Shown here piece by piece: positions 23,515 to 31,990 of a stretch of 64,000 bases of DNA. The position numbers and the translations under genes were made by a program. Where the stretch lies: contig NZ_CP032677.1 of assembly GCF_003627215.1 (NCBI RefSeq), forward strand, positions 3,539,501 to 3,603,500. The letters are read 5' to 3'. This stretch comes from Pseudomonas sp. Leaf58. Its GTDB lineage: Bacteria; Pseudomonadota; Gammaproteobacteria; Pseudomonadales; Pseudomonadaceae. Position 1 is the stretch's first letter. The number at the start of each line of letters is the position of its first letter. The notes under the pieces were generated by a model. The model did not search any database. It worked only from the letters and a program-made list of their open reading frames with translations, and was not told where the DNA came from.

Positions 23515-23585
23515 GGCAAGTACCTGCAAGCATGGTTCAGGCGGCCTCTCTGCAAGAATGGTCGCCTAGTTTTGTCAGTATTGAC

Positions 23586-23601
23586 TACACAGGTAGGTGT
23601 A
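23586..23601. promoter_or_regulatory. Possible operator in the ogr-cI divergent region
   Basis: TACAC-AGGTAG-GTGTA is an inverted repeat in the 200-base divergent region. A second one, AATATCAT (23684-23691) with ATGGATATT (23702-23710), lies just before the CI-like start codon. Either could bind the CI-like protein; this is inference from symmetry alone. Confidence 0.3.
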
Positions 23602-23714
23602 TTCTTCCGTTTGATGCTTCTCATTGCAAAAATGCTCCTTGAAACGCAGGGCTGTATTCATAGCGAGTAGTTTAAGCCCATGGAATATCATTAAACCAGT
23701 CATGGATATTTGTT

Positions 23715-24107
23715 ATGAGTACCCACGTCCTTGCTTCGGTGCTGGCCCGGCTGAAGCTTTTGACCGCTACGGAATCTGACGCCGAGCTTGCTCGCGCGCT
23801 GTCGATCAGCCCGCAAACACTGAGCAGCTGGAAGGTACGCGACAGCATTCCATATTCACTTTGCGTAGACGTAGCCAGGCAATACGCCTGCTCGCTGGAC
23901 TGGCTATTGCTGGGCAGCTCCCAACAACATCGCACCTGCCAGGACGAGGAAGCCTGGGAACGCGACACACTCGAGCGCCTGCGCACGTTGTCGCTGCCTG
24001 ACCGTCAAACCGTTTTGCTGCTAATTCAGGACAAGCAGCGGATCCAGCAGCTGGAACAGCAACTGCGTAGGCTGGCCCACCACCTACCCGATGTCGCCAA
24101 GGGCTAA
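23715..24107 (+). CDS. Phage CI-like repressor (HTH)
   Basis: A 130-aa protein with an N-terminal helix-turn-helix of the bacteriophage CI type: ALSISPQTLSSWKVRDSIPY (about 31-50), then SLDWLLLG, matching the short CI-repressor family. A C-terminal coiled segment (QDKQRIQQLEQQLRRL) may mediate dimerisation. There is no LexA-type peptidase domain, so SOS self-cleavage is unlikely. The stop overlaps the holin-like gene on the other strand by 4 bases. Confidence 0.8.
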   Translation: MSTHVLASVLARLKLLTATESDAELARALSISPQTLSSWKVRDSIPYSLCVDVARQYACSLDWLLLGSSQQHRTCQDEEAWERDTLERLRTLSLPDRQTVLLLIQDKQRIQQLEQQLRRLAHHLPDVAKG

Positions 24108-24466
24108 CCGCGGCGGCGCCAGCGTTGGATGAGTTCGCGCGGGTCCAGCGTATCCAGCCAGACCATGACCTTGAGGCTGATGGGGATCACGACCACGGCG
24201 GCCACGAATGCCGCCATGCCACGGGTCAGCATGGGCGCCAGTGACGAAACCAGAGGCTCGAACAGGTGGCCCACGCCCATGGTCACGAACACGAGCAACA
24301 GTTTCTTGCCCAGCTTCAGGCGCCTGGCCGTATTGGTAATCAAACGGTCGCGCGCCGCGCTTACCAGCAACGCCCCCAACAGCGCCGCGAATAGCACACT
24401 GCCATCCGCCCCCAGCAACACCACTAGCGCTGCAAACAGCGCGTCGAAAAAGGATGCTTCAGGCAT
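24104..24466 (-). CDS. Putative phage holin-like membrane protein
   Basis: A 120-aa protein with three or four hydrophobic segments and a positively charged tail (LIQRWRRRG), consistent with phage holins. The position directly after a gpL-like gene fits the P2 order L-X-Y, where Y is the holin. ATG 24466 is chosen because the longer frame runs into the gpL-like gene; the two overlap by 8 bases. No endolysin is present. Holin identity is inferred from topology and context. Confidence 0.6.
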   Translation of the reverse strand: MPEASFFDALFAALVVLLGADGSVLFAALLGALLVSAARDRLITNTARRLKLGKKLLLVFVTMGVGHLFEPLVSSLAPMLTRGMAAFVAAVVVIPISLKVMVWLDTLDPRELIQRWRRRG

Positions 24467-24806
24467 GGTTGCGCCCTCGACGTGCAGCGGGCAAGTAAGC
24501 AGCCGAGCCCAAGTTGTACATGACCGCAGCCTCGACAAAGCGTAGGTAGCACACACGCAAGGCACGCCCATGGTCGTGCCCGGCCACATCTTCGAGGCGC
24601 TTGTAGCCCCGCTCTCGAAATACCGCTCGCCAGCGTGCAAATTCGCGTGCCGCAGCGATGGCCGCGCAGCGTGCGGCCACTTCCAGTGCAGCTTCGCTCA
24701 CAATCGGCTGCAGGTTCAGCCGCTCGCGTAGCTGGGCCAGGTCCACCCGTGGCCAAAATGGGTCATGGCTGTCGGCAAAACGCGGTAACAGAGGATCGTT
24801 GCTCAT
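24459..24806 (-). CDS. Phage head completion protein, P2 gpL-like
   Basis: A 115-aa protein resembling P2 gpL, which completes the filled capsid: FWPRVDLAQLRERLNL near the N-terminus, a central A-rich helix with REFARWRA, and a C-terminal RFVEAAVMYNLGSAAYLPAA corresponding to the YxRAVxxxAxAxLxxRY region of gpL. It is shorter than P2 gpL (about 170 aa). None of the partner head genes (N, M, O, P, Q) is here, so it cannot serve virion assembly alone. It begins 12 bases after the LuxR-type gene. Confidence 0.7.
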   Translation of the reverse strand: MSNDPLLPRFADSHDPFWPRVDLAQLRERLNLQPIVSEAALEVAARCAAIAAAREFARWRAVFRERGYKRLEDVAGHDHGRALRVCYLRFVEAAVMYNLGSAAYLPAARRGRNHA

Positions 24807-24818
24807 GCGTCAGCTCCC

Positions 24819-25067
24819 TCACTGCTCAGCCAGCATGCCGTAGCGAATGGCCTTGATCACCGCCGCCACCCGGGTGGGCACATCGAACTTGCGCAGGATG
24901 TTGGACACATGAAAGTTCACCGTCGATTCCTTGCACGCCAGGATCTGGCCAATCTCCCATGAGCTTTTGCCATAGGCGCACCACAACAGTACTTGCTGTT
25001 CACGAGGCGTCAGGCGAACCGGAATATCCGCCATGGGTTGCTGCGACAGTCGTGTGTTGTCAATCAT
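24819..25067 (-). CDS. Stand-alone LuxR/GerE-type HTH regulator
   Basis: An 82-aa protein that is almost entirely a LuxR-family DNA-binding domain: LTPREQQVLLWCAYGKSSWE (about 19-38), then the recognition helix around KESTVNFHVSNILRKFDV. The WCAYGKSSWEI stretch is closest to quorum-sensing LuxR proteins (LasR/RhlR type), but there is no acyl-homoserine-lactone domain. ATG 25067 follows GGAG by 8 bases. It heads a three-gene unit with the gpL-like and holin-like genes. Confidence 0.82.
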   Translation of the reverse strand: MIDNTRLSQQPMADIPVRLTPREQQVLLWCAYGKSSWEIGQILACKESTVNFHVSNILRKFDVPTRVAAVIKAIRYGMLAEQ

Positions 25068-25287
25068 GTTTGAACTCCACGGGTGATTGAGAGAGGCATC
25101 GCTGCCGATCTGCAGTCACCTTACGGAGCACCTGCCACCCCGCTCCACCACCGCGGCCTGTAAAGAACTTTCATACAAAGCCGTCTGACGAAGACAGCAC
25201 GAAATTAGCTGACTTTCTGCGTGCTCCAAGCGCCGTTTCGCTCGTCTCACCGCCGTTGTCCATTCGTCTTTCGCCTGGAGTCGTACA

Positions 25288-27354
25288 ATGCGTTGCGCTT
25301 TACCCCTATCGCCCTGCCTTGGCCTGCTGGCTGCTTTCGGCGCCACCCAGCCCGTTTTGGCGGCAGCTTCGGTCGAATTGGGCCAGGTGTTGATCACCGA
25401 CGCAGAGCAGAACGACCTGACGGCGGCCAGCGAACGCCTGCGCGAAGTGCCAGGTGCCAGCAACCTGGTGGACATGCAGCGCGTGGGGCAAGGCCGGGTG
25501 GCCAGCAACCAGGACGTGCTGGCCTACCAGCCCGGGGTGTTCGCCCAGTCGGCGGGCAACGATGGCATCAAGCTGTCGATCCGCGGCTCGGGCATCAACC
25601 GCGCGCCCGGCGCCCACGGCTCCGGGGTGTATACGATGTTCGACGGCCTGCCCCTGACCGGGCCGGGTGGCACACCCTACGAACTGTTCGAGCCGCTGTG
25701 GCTGAGCCGTGCCGAAGTACTGCGCGGCGCCAATGGCTTCGACCAAGGCGCACTGGCCCTGGGTGGGGCGATCAACTACGTCACCCACACCGGCTACGAC
25801 GCCGCGCCGCTGCAGGTGCGCTACGAAGTCGGCAGCCGCGGCTACCAGCACCGGCACGTCAGCTCGGGGCAGGTGCTGGGCAACCTCGACTACTATGTGG
25901 CCCTGACCGATGCGGAATATGACGGCTACCAGGCGCACAGCAGCGGCAGCGCGAAGGGCATTGCCGCCAACGTCGGCTACCGTTTCAACCCGAACCTGGA
26001 AACCCGCTTCTACTTGCGCTACCGCGAAACCGAGAACGAACTGGCCGGGCGCCTGACCAAGGAGCAGATCAAGCACCACCCGCGTGCAGCCAACCCGGCT
26101 TACCTGGCCCGCGACGACAGCCGCCCGCAACCGGGCAGCACCTGGGTGGGTAACAAGACCACCTTCTACCTCGACGACGATGCGCGCCTGGAAGCCGGCC
26201 TGGTCTATCACGACTACCCGATGGACCTGCGCGAAGGCCCTATGCGCCTGAAGGTGGCCTATACCGATGTCAGCGGCACGCTGAACTACTTGCGCCGCGA
26301 CACCCTGTTCGGCCACGAGAGCAAGACCACCCTCGGCTGGCGTACCACCAAACACCTGCCCAACAGCGGCGCTTCGCAGTTCGCCCGCAATGGCGACGTG
26401 TTCGGTGCACGCAGCCGTGACTTCACCTACCAGGGGTCGGACACGGTGCTGCATTTCGGCAATGACCTGGAGCTGCTCCCTGACCTGTGGCTGACCACCG
26501 GCCTGGCGATGATTTATACCCGCCGCGAAAGTGATGTGACTTACCACCCTGCTGGGGGCGGCAAAGTCAGCCAGCATGACTGGGACTATGCACCACGCCT
26601 GGGGTTGCGCTATGACATCCGCCCGGACCTGCAGGTGTACGGCAACCTGAGCCGCTCGGTCGAACCGCCCCACCCCTGGGCACTGATCTGGAGCGCGCCA
26701 ACTGCCAACCAACCGATCGAAATGCAAAACCAGACAGCCACAACGCTGGAGCTGGGCACGCGCGGCGAATCGGCCCTGGGCCGCTGGGACCTGGCATGGT
26801 ACTACTCGCAAGTTCGTCATGAGTTGCTGGCGGTGGAAATCGTGCAAGGTGCTCCGGCCAAGGAGTTCAACGCCAGCGCCACCGTGCACCAGGGCGTCGA
26901 AGCCGGCCTCGACAGCACCCTGTGGGAGCGCGCCGGCAGCGGCAAGCTGAGCCTGCGCCAGGCCTACACCTTCAGTGACTTCCACTACCGTGATGACGAT
27001 CAGTTCGGCGACAACCGCCTGCCCGGCATCCCCATGCACTACTACCAGGCCGAGCTGCGCTACGACTGGCCGAACGGCTTGTATGCCGGCGTCAATACAC
27101 AGATGGCGTCGAAGGTGCAGGTCGACTATGCCAACAGCTACCACGCCGATGAGTATGCCTTGCTCGGCGCCCGCATTGGCTGGAATTCACCGAAACAGGA
27201 CTGGCAAACCTGGCTGGACCTGCGCAACTTGACCAACAAGCGTTACGCGGCAACGGTAACGCCGGGCTACAACGATGCCGGCGACGATAATGCCCGCTCG
27301 ACGCCGGGCGAAGGGTTTGCCGTATATACCGGCGTTTCCTACAGCTTCCGCTAA
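25288..27354 (+). CDS. TonB-dependent outer-membrane receptor (ferric-siderophore type)
   Basis: A 688-aa protein with a signal peptide ending near LAAAS, a plug domain (about 45-165; SIRGSGINRAPGAHGSGVYT, GGAINYVTH), then a 22-strand-type barrel ending in the typical C-terminal aromatic (YSFR). It would import an iron chelate or similar nutrient with TonB-ExbBD; the substrate is unknown. ATG 25288 follows GGAG. No Fur box or sigma/anti-sigma pair was seen nearby. A hairpin separates its end from the convergent chrR. Confidence 0.88.
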   Translation: MRCALPLSPCLGLLAAFGATQPVLAAASVELGQVLITDAEQNDLTAASERLREVPGASNLVDMQRVGQGRVASNQDVLAYQPGVFAQSAGNDGIKLSIRGSGINRAPGAHGSGVYTMFDGLPLTGPGGTPYELFEPLWLSRAEVLRGANGFDQGALALGGAINYVTHTGYDAAPLQVRYEVGSRGYQHRHVSSGQVLGNLDYYVALTDAEYDGYQAHSSGSAKGIAANVGYRFNPNLETRFYLRYRETENELAGRLTKEQIKHHPRAANPAYLARDDSRPQPGSTWVGNKTTFYLDDDARLEAGLVYHDYPMDLREGPMRLKVAYTDVSGTLNYLRRDTLFGHESKTTLGWRTTKHLPNSGASQFARNGDVFGARSRDFTYQGSDTVLHFGNDLELLPDLWLTTGLAMIYTRRESDVTYHPAGGGKVSQHDWDYAPRLGLRYDIRPDLQVYGNLSRSVEPPHPWALIWSAPTANQPIEMQNQTATTLELGTRGESALGRWDLAWYYSQVRHELLAVEIVQGAPAKEFNASATVHQGVEAGLDSTLWERAGSGKLSLRQAYTFSDFHYRDDDQFGDNRLPGIPMHYYQAELRYDWPNGLYAGVNTQMASKVQVDYANSYHADEYALLGARIGWNSPKQDWQTWLDLRNLTNKRYAATVTPGYNDAGDDNARSTPGEGFAVYTGVSYSFR

Positions 27355-27360
27355 ACCGCT

Positions 27361-27379
27361 GGGGCCGCTGCACGGCCCC
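27361..27379. terminator. Bidirectional hairpin between the TonB receptor and chrR
   Basis: GGGGCCG, CTGCA, CGGCCCC: a 7-bp GC stem 6 bases after the receptor stop, between convergent genes. No T-run on either side. Confidence 0.5.
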
Positions 27380-27408
27380 AATGAAGACTGACACCGAATG
27401 GACAGGCC

Positions 27409-27969
27409 TCAAACCGCCCTGTTCAACTTCACCCAAGAAGCGAACTTGTCGACAAATGCCTGCAAAAACGGCCGGGTCTTGTCGTTGAGCTTGCCCGATT
27501 CCTCGAACAGGCTAGCCGCACCGCCAATGTAGGCCTCGGGCATCTGCATGCACGGCATGTCCAGGAACACCAGCGACTGACGCACGGCATGGTTGGCACC
27601 AAAGCCGCCAATCGCCCCCGGCGATACACTCACCACCGCTGTCGGCTTGCCGCTCCAGGCACTTTGCCCATAAGGCCGCGACCCCACATCGATCGCATTC
27701 TTCAAGCACCCCGGCACCGAACGGTTGTATTCCGGGGTAACGAACAGCACCGCATCACTGCGGCGGATGTCCTCGCGAAAACGCTTCCAGGCCTCTGGCA
27801 CTCCTTCGGCCTCGACGTCTTCGTTATACAACGGCAAATCGCCAATCTCGACGACCTTCAGCGCAAGGCTGGACGGCGCCAGCTCCGAAAGCGCGCGGGC
27901 GACCTTGCGGTTGTAGGACTCTTTGCGCAAGCTGCCGACGACAACCGCAACTGAATACACCTGGCTCAT
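27409..27969 (-). CDS. chrR: NAD(P)H-dependent FMN reductase ChrR (quinone/chromate reductase)
   Basis: A soluble dimeric flavoprotein, 186 aa, that reduces quinones by two electrons and can reduce chromate; it is thought to limit redox-cycling stress. The flavodoxin-like FMN loop GSLRKESYNRKVARA (about 11-25) and PEYNRSVPG (about 80-88) are present. The sequence appears nearly identical to P. putida ChrR as I recall it, including length. ATG 27969 follows GGA; an upstream in-frame TTG (27981) is less likely. Confidence 0.93.
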   Translation of the reverse strand: MSQVYSVAVVVGSLRKESYNRKVARALSELAPSSLALKVVEIGDLPLYNEDVEAEGVPEAWKRFREDIRRSDAVLFVTPEYNRSVPGCLKNAIDVGSRPYGQSAWSGKPTAVVSVSPGAIGGFGANHAVRQSLVFLDMPCMQMPEAYIGGAASLFEESGKLNDKTRPFLQAFVDKFASWVKLNRAV

Positions 27970-28126
27970 GGCAATTTCCAACCTTTGCTGGGTAAAGTGA
28001 CGTTGTAGTTATAGATGACCGTTCCTCGGCGCTTTGTTTTTTTTTCCGCAAGGCGAAAACTTCCAACGCAGTTCCACGGTCTATGACTTCAAACATTTCC
28101 TACGTAATTCAGAGGTTTCCACCCAA

Positions 28127-28345
28127 ATGGCAGCAGTAATGGTCGGCCAATTCCACGCCCGTGACGCCGAAGGCCGCATCTACCCCGTGCACGAGTTCCA
28201 GGAGTCCACCCTGCAACTCGACGGCAGCACGCTGGGCGCCCCCGTCACCACCTACCGCCTTGCTATCGGTGACAAGGTCAACCACCTGGGTGAAAACCGT
28301 TTCGAACTGGCCCGCAGCGGCGTCGAGATCATTCGCATTCCCTAA
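28127..28345 (+). CDS. Conserved hypothetical protein (72 aa)
   Basis: A small soluble protein, no known domain recognised. Predicted beta-rich (YPVHEFQESTLQLDG, VTTYRLAIGDKVNHLGENRF). GAGG at 28112-28115 is 11 bases before ATG 28127; the alternative ATG 28139 has no better site. It is divergent from chrR and its 3' end overlaps the 3' end of the lysine decarboxylase gene by 17 bases on the opposite strand. Composition and codon use match the neighbours, so it is likely real. Confidence 0.65.
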   Translation: MAAVMVGQFHARDAEGRIYPVHEFQESTLQLDGSTLGAPVTTYRLAIGDKVNHLGENRFELARSGVEIIRIP

Positions 28346-30578
28346 TGCAGTCCACGGTGTAACGGCCGCTTTCATTCTGCAGACCGTGCACGTCAGCGAC
28401 GAAACCAGGGAAGCCTTGGTTGAACGCGCGGGCGAAGGCCAGGTAGTCAAGTATCGAGCGGGTCGCCTCGGTGAACCGCTCCCCCGGCATGATCAATGGA
28501 ATGCCCGGCGGGTACGGCACCAGCATCACCGCCGCCACCCGCCCCAGCAGCGCCTCGATCGGCACTGCCTCTACCTCACCGCGCACCATCAGGTCGTAGG
28601 CCCGGGCCGGGCTCACGGCCACCTCCGGCAAGCGCGTGAACAGCCGCTTTAGCTGCTTGGCCGTAGCATTGGCGCGGTAGCAGCCATGCAACTGTTCGCA
28701 CAGGTCACGCAGGCCCATACCCTGGTAGCGTGAGGCATCGGCAACCACCACGCTGGGCAGGCAGTGGCTTAGCGCCGTATTGCCGTCATAGTGGCGTTTG
28801 AATTCCAGCAACTCGGTGAGCAAGGTGCTCCACTTGCCCTTGGTGATGCCCATGGAGAACAGCACCAAAAAGCTGTACAGGCCGGTTTTCTCTACCACCA
28901 GCCCGCGCTCCCAGAGAAACTTGCTGACCACCGCGGCCGGAATGCCATGCTCGCCCAGCGCACCGCCTGCGCTCAGGCCGGGCATCACCAGGGTTACCTT
29001 CAGCGGGTCGAGCAGCACATAATCATCCGCTACTTCAGCAAAGCCATGCCACTCTGCCCCCGGCTGCAGCAGCCAGTCCTCGGCGGCCAGGCGGTGAATG
29101 CCTTCGGCGCTCGGCGGCTGCCAGATGCTGAACCACCAGTCGTGTGCGGCAATGTGCTCGCGCAGGTTGGCCAAGGCACGGCGAAAGCTCAACGCCTCAT
29201 CGAACATTTCCTGCAGCAGCGAACGCCCGGCGGGCCCTTCCATCATGGTCGAGGCCACGTCCAGCGAGGCGAGGATGCTGTACTGCGGCGAAGTCGAGAT
29301 GTGCATCATGAACGCTTCGTTGAAGCGGTCCCGGTCCAGTTGGCGCCGGGCCCCGTCCTGCACATGGATCATCGAAGCCTGGCTGAAGGCGGCCAGCAGC
29401 TTGTGGGTGGAATGGGTGCTGAACACCAGCGGGCTGTCTGCTGCGCAGGCCGTGCCCATGGCATAACGGCCGGTGAAAAAGTCGTGGAATGCCGCATAGG
29501 CGAACCAGGCCTCGTCGAAGTGCAGCACCTCGACACTGGCGCCCAGGGTCTGCTTGATCAGCCCGGCGTGGTAGCACAGGCCGTCGTAAGTGGAGTTGGT
29601 GACTACCGCCAGCTTGATACGCTGCCCACGGTCGCGAGCCAGTGGGTTGGCGTGGATCTTCGCCTGAATCGCCTCGGGGCTGAATTCGCTGAGCGGGATC
29701 GGCCCGATAATGCCCAGCTCGTTGCGTTCGGGGCATAGGTACAGTGGGATAGCGCCGGTCATGATGATCGCATGCACCACCGACTTGTGGCAGTTGCGGT
29801 CCACCAACACCAGGTCGTCACGGCCGACCATGGCGTGCCAGACAATCTTGTTGGCCGTGGAAGTGCCATTGATGACGAAAAAGGTGTGATCGGCGCCGAA
29901 GTTGCGCGCAGCCCTGGCCTCGGCTTCGGCCAGGGGGCCGGTGTGGTCAAGCAGCGAGCCCAGTTCCGGCACCGAAACGGACAGGTCAGAGCGCAGGGTA
30001 TTCTCCCCGAAAAACTGGTGAAAGGCCTGGCCTACTGGGCTTTTGCGGTAGGCCACACCACCGCCGTGGCCCGGGGTGTGCCAGGAATAGTTGGACTGTG
30101 CGGTGTGCTGCACCAAGGCCTTGAAAAAGGGCGGTAACAGGCCGTCGAGGTAGATATGCGCGGCGCGTGCCACCTGGCGGGCAAGAAACGGCACGGTGTC
30201 TTCGAACAAGTAGAGGATACCGCGCAGCTGGTTGAGCTCGCTCATGGCCTCGGCGGGGGCGTTTTCCAGGGTCACCTGCTCGCCCAAGGCGAAAATCGGC
30301 AGGCTGGGTGCACGCAGCCGAGCCAGGCGAATCAGCTCGGCCATGTTTTGCAGCAGGTGGGTATTCTCGCCGACGCCTTCGGCGGCAATCAGCATGCAGG
30401 CCAGGCCGTGGTGGGTGGCGGCGACCAGGCAGGCCTCGGCGTGGTCGGCGGCGGCGAGGATGGCGAAGCCGTCCTGGCGCAGTTCCTCGGCAATGCCCCG
30501 GACGCGCTCGCCGGCGACACTGTCAGCCTTGATGGCACGGTGGACGATGAGGATCGGGAACTTGAGGTCCTTGTACAT
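28329..30578 (-). CDS. ldcC: Lysine decarboxylase (Orn/Lys/Arg decarboxylase, PLP)
   Basis: Decarboxylates lysine to cadaverine. It has an N-terminal response-regulator-like wing domain, then the PLP fold with WHTPGHGGG (about 166-174), HFDEAWFA (about 353-360) and the PLP lysine K393 in STHSTHK, then the C-terminal domain. Length 749 aa from ATG 30578, which GGAGG precedes by 10 bases. Pseudomonads use this enzyme in lysine catabolism and polyamine control; the P. aeruginosa counterpart is named ldcA. A REP element lies upstream. Confidence 0.9.
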   Translation of the reverse strand: MYKDLKFPILIVHRAIKADSVAGERVRGIAEELRQDGFAILAAADHAEACLVAATHHGLACMLIAAEGVGENTHLLQNMAELIRLARLRAPSLPIFALGEQVTLENAPAEAMSELNQLRGILYLFEDTVPFLARQVARAAHIYLDGLLPPFFKALVQHTAQSNYSWHTPGHGGGVAYRKSPVGQAFHQFFGENTLRSDLSVSVPELGSLLDHTGPLAEAEARAARNFGADHTFFVINGTSTANKIVWHAMVGRDDLVLVDRNCHKSVVHAIIMTGAIPLYLCPERNELGIIGPIPLSEFSPEAIQAKIHANPLARDRGQRIKLAVVTNSTYDGLCYHAGLIKQTLGASVEVLHFDEAWFAYAAFHDFFTGRYAMGTACAADSPLVFSTHSTHKLLAAFSQASMIHVQDGARRQLDRDRFNEAFMMHISTSPQYSILASLDVASTMMEGPAGRSLLQEMFDEALSFRRALANLREHIAAHDWWFSIWQPPSAEGIHRLAAEDWLLQPGAEWHGFAEVADDYVLLDPLKVTLVMPGLSAGGALGEHGIPAAVVSKFLWERGLVVEKTGLYSFLVLFSMGITKGKWSTLLTELLEFKRHYDGNTALSHCLPSVVVADASRYQGMGLRDLCEQLHGCYRANATAKQLKRLFTRLPEVAVSPARAYDLMVRGEVEAVPIEALLGRVAAVMLVPYPPGIPLIMPGERFTEATRSILDYLAFARAFNQGFPGFVADVHGLQNESGRYTVDCIRECE

Positions 30579-30635
30579 CAGGTGGCTACCTCCGAAGGAC
30601 ATATCGTCCATTTCAGGGTAGTTGAGCCTGGTATT

Positions 30636-30714
30636 GCCTGTACTGGCCTCTTCGCAGGTAAGGTATTTTCACCTGTAGGAGCGGGTTTACCCGCGAAAGG
30701 GCCGGAACAGGCGA
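30636..30714. repeat. REP element(s) between dnaQ and the lysine decarboxylase gene
   Basis: A complete REP with core GCGGGTTTACCCGC (30681-30694) in CTGTAGGAGC...GAAAGGGCC, preceded by a partial outer arm (ACTGGCCTCTTCGCAGG at about 30642). Placed after the dnaQ stop, it may stop or stabilise the upstream transcript. Confidence 0.8.
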
Positions 30715-30718
30715 CCAA

Positions 30719-31498
30719 TCAGCTGGCAGGTACCTCGGTAAGGGCCTGCCACATCGAGGGCCCACCCGCTGACTTGGCAATGGCCGCCAAGCGCTCGGCA
30801 TGCGCCGCCAGTTCTTCGGCATTGGCCATGATCACCCGCCCCGGCGCACGGCCGGTGATCCGGCGGATCTCGCTGCCACCAACGCCCTGCCCGTCACCCT
30901 CGGCGTCTGCCCCGTGCCCGGCCAGCGACAGGCTGGTCTGGCCACCGGTCATCGCCAGGTAGACGTCAGCCAACAGCTCCGAGTCAAGCAGCGCGCCGTG
31001 CAACTCGCGGCCAGAGTTGTCGATGTCGTAGCGTTTGCACAGCGCATCCAGGCTGTTGCGCTGCCCTGGGTGGCGCGAGCGTGCCAGCAGCAGGGTGTCG
31101 AGGATGGTGCAGTGCTGCGAAATGTCTGCGCGGTCCTGCTGGCCGATCAAGGCGAATTCGTTGTTGATGAAGCCAACGTCGAACGCCGCGTTGTGGATGA
31201 CCAGCGTGGCGCCCTGGATGAACGCGAAAAACTCCTCGGCTACTTCACGGAAACGCGGTTTGCCGACCAGGAAGGTATCGGTAATACCATGGACGTTGAT
31301 GGCGCCTTCATCACTTTCGCGGTCCGGCTGCAGATAGACGTGGAAGTGCCGCCCGGTGAGGCGCCGGCCGATCACCTCGACACAGCCGATCTCGATGATC
31401 CGGTGGCCTTCGCTGACCGGCATACCCGTGGTTTCGGTATCGAGAATGACGAACCGTTTATCTTGCTGCTGCTCCACGCGGGGCGCTCCAACTTGCAT
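30719..31498 (-). CDS. dnaQ: DNA polymerase III epsilon subunit (proofreading 3'-5' exonuclease)
   Basis: The proofreading subunit of the replicative polymerase. DEDDh exonuclease motifs: DTETTG (Exo I, about 20-25), HNAAFDVGFIN (Exo II, about 113-123) and HGALLDSELLADV (Exo III, about 166-178). A variable linker and a C-terminal polymerase-alpha-binding tail follow. Length 259 aa. ATG 31498 has a weak binding site; GTG 31477 (giving MEQQQDKR) is an alternative. Co-directional with rnhA, 30 bases away, unlike E. coli where the two are divergent. Confidence 0.94.
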   Translation of the reverse strand: MQVGAPRVEQQQDKRFVILDTETTGMPVSEGHRIIEIGCVEVIGRRLTGRHFHVYLQPDRESDEGAINVHGITDTFLVGKPRFREVAEEFFAFIQGATLVIHNAAFDVGFINNEFALIGQQDRADISQHCTILDTLLLARSRHPGQRNSLDALCKRYDIDNSGRELHGALLDSELLADVYLAMTGGQTSLSLAGHGADAEGDGQGVGGSEIRRITGRAPGRVIMANAEELAAHAERLAAIAKSAGGPSMWQALTEVPAS

Positions 31499-31528
31499 CA
31501 GTTACAAAGCCGGGGATTGTACCCCAGC

Positions 31529-31975
31529 TCAACGCTGGGCGCGCACCTCGTCGACCCCACGGTTGGCCAACTGGTCGGCGCGTTCGTTGCCGGGGTGGCC
31601 GATATGGCCGCGTACCCACTTCCAGCTCACCTTGTGGCGGTTGACCTGCTCATCCAGCTGCTGCCACAGGTCGGCGTTTTTCACCGGTTCCTTCGCCGCA
31701 GTCTTCCAGCCGCGCTTCTTCCAGTTGACCATCCACTCGTTGATGCCTTTCATCACATATTGCGAGTCGGTGGTCAGCACCACTTCGCACTCACGCTTGA
31801 GCGACATCAGGCCCTGAATAGCCGCCATCAGCTCCATGCGGTTGTTGGTGGTCTCACGCTCGCCGCCCCACAGTTCCTTCTCGACGCCCTTGTAAATCAT
31901 CAGGACCCCCCAGCCGCCTGGGCCGGGATTGCCCTTGCAGGCACCATCGGTAAACATCTCGACGCTATCGCTCAT
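31529..31975 (-). CDS. rnhA: Ribonuclease HI
   Basis: Degrades RNA in RNA-DNA hybrids. The four catalytic acids are visible: D in [15 protein letters not shown] in [10 protein letters not shown] in TTDSQYV and D in GNERADQLA. Length 148 aa. It lies 15 bases after the methyltransferase gene and 30 bases before dnaQ, probably one transcript. Confidence 0.96.
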   Translation of the reverse strand: MSDSVEMFTDGACKGNPGPGGWGVLMIYKGVEKELWGGERETTNNRMELMAAIQGLMSLKRECEVVLTTDSQYVMKGINEWMVNWKKRGWKTAAKEPVKNADLWQQLDEQVNRHKVSWKWVRGHIGHPGNERADQLANRGVDEVRAQR

Positions 31976-31990
31976 GTACCACTCTTGAAG

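Noticed and set aside
23581..23605. TTGACT ... TATTCT promoter in the ogr-cI gap
   Set aside because: The spacer is only 13 bases, too short for a sigma-70 promoter.
24467..24640. Longer start for the holin-like gene
   Set aside because: The extension lies wholly within the gpL-like gene; the internal ATG gives a sensible holin length and a short overlap.
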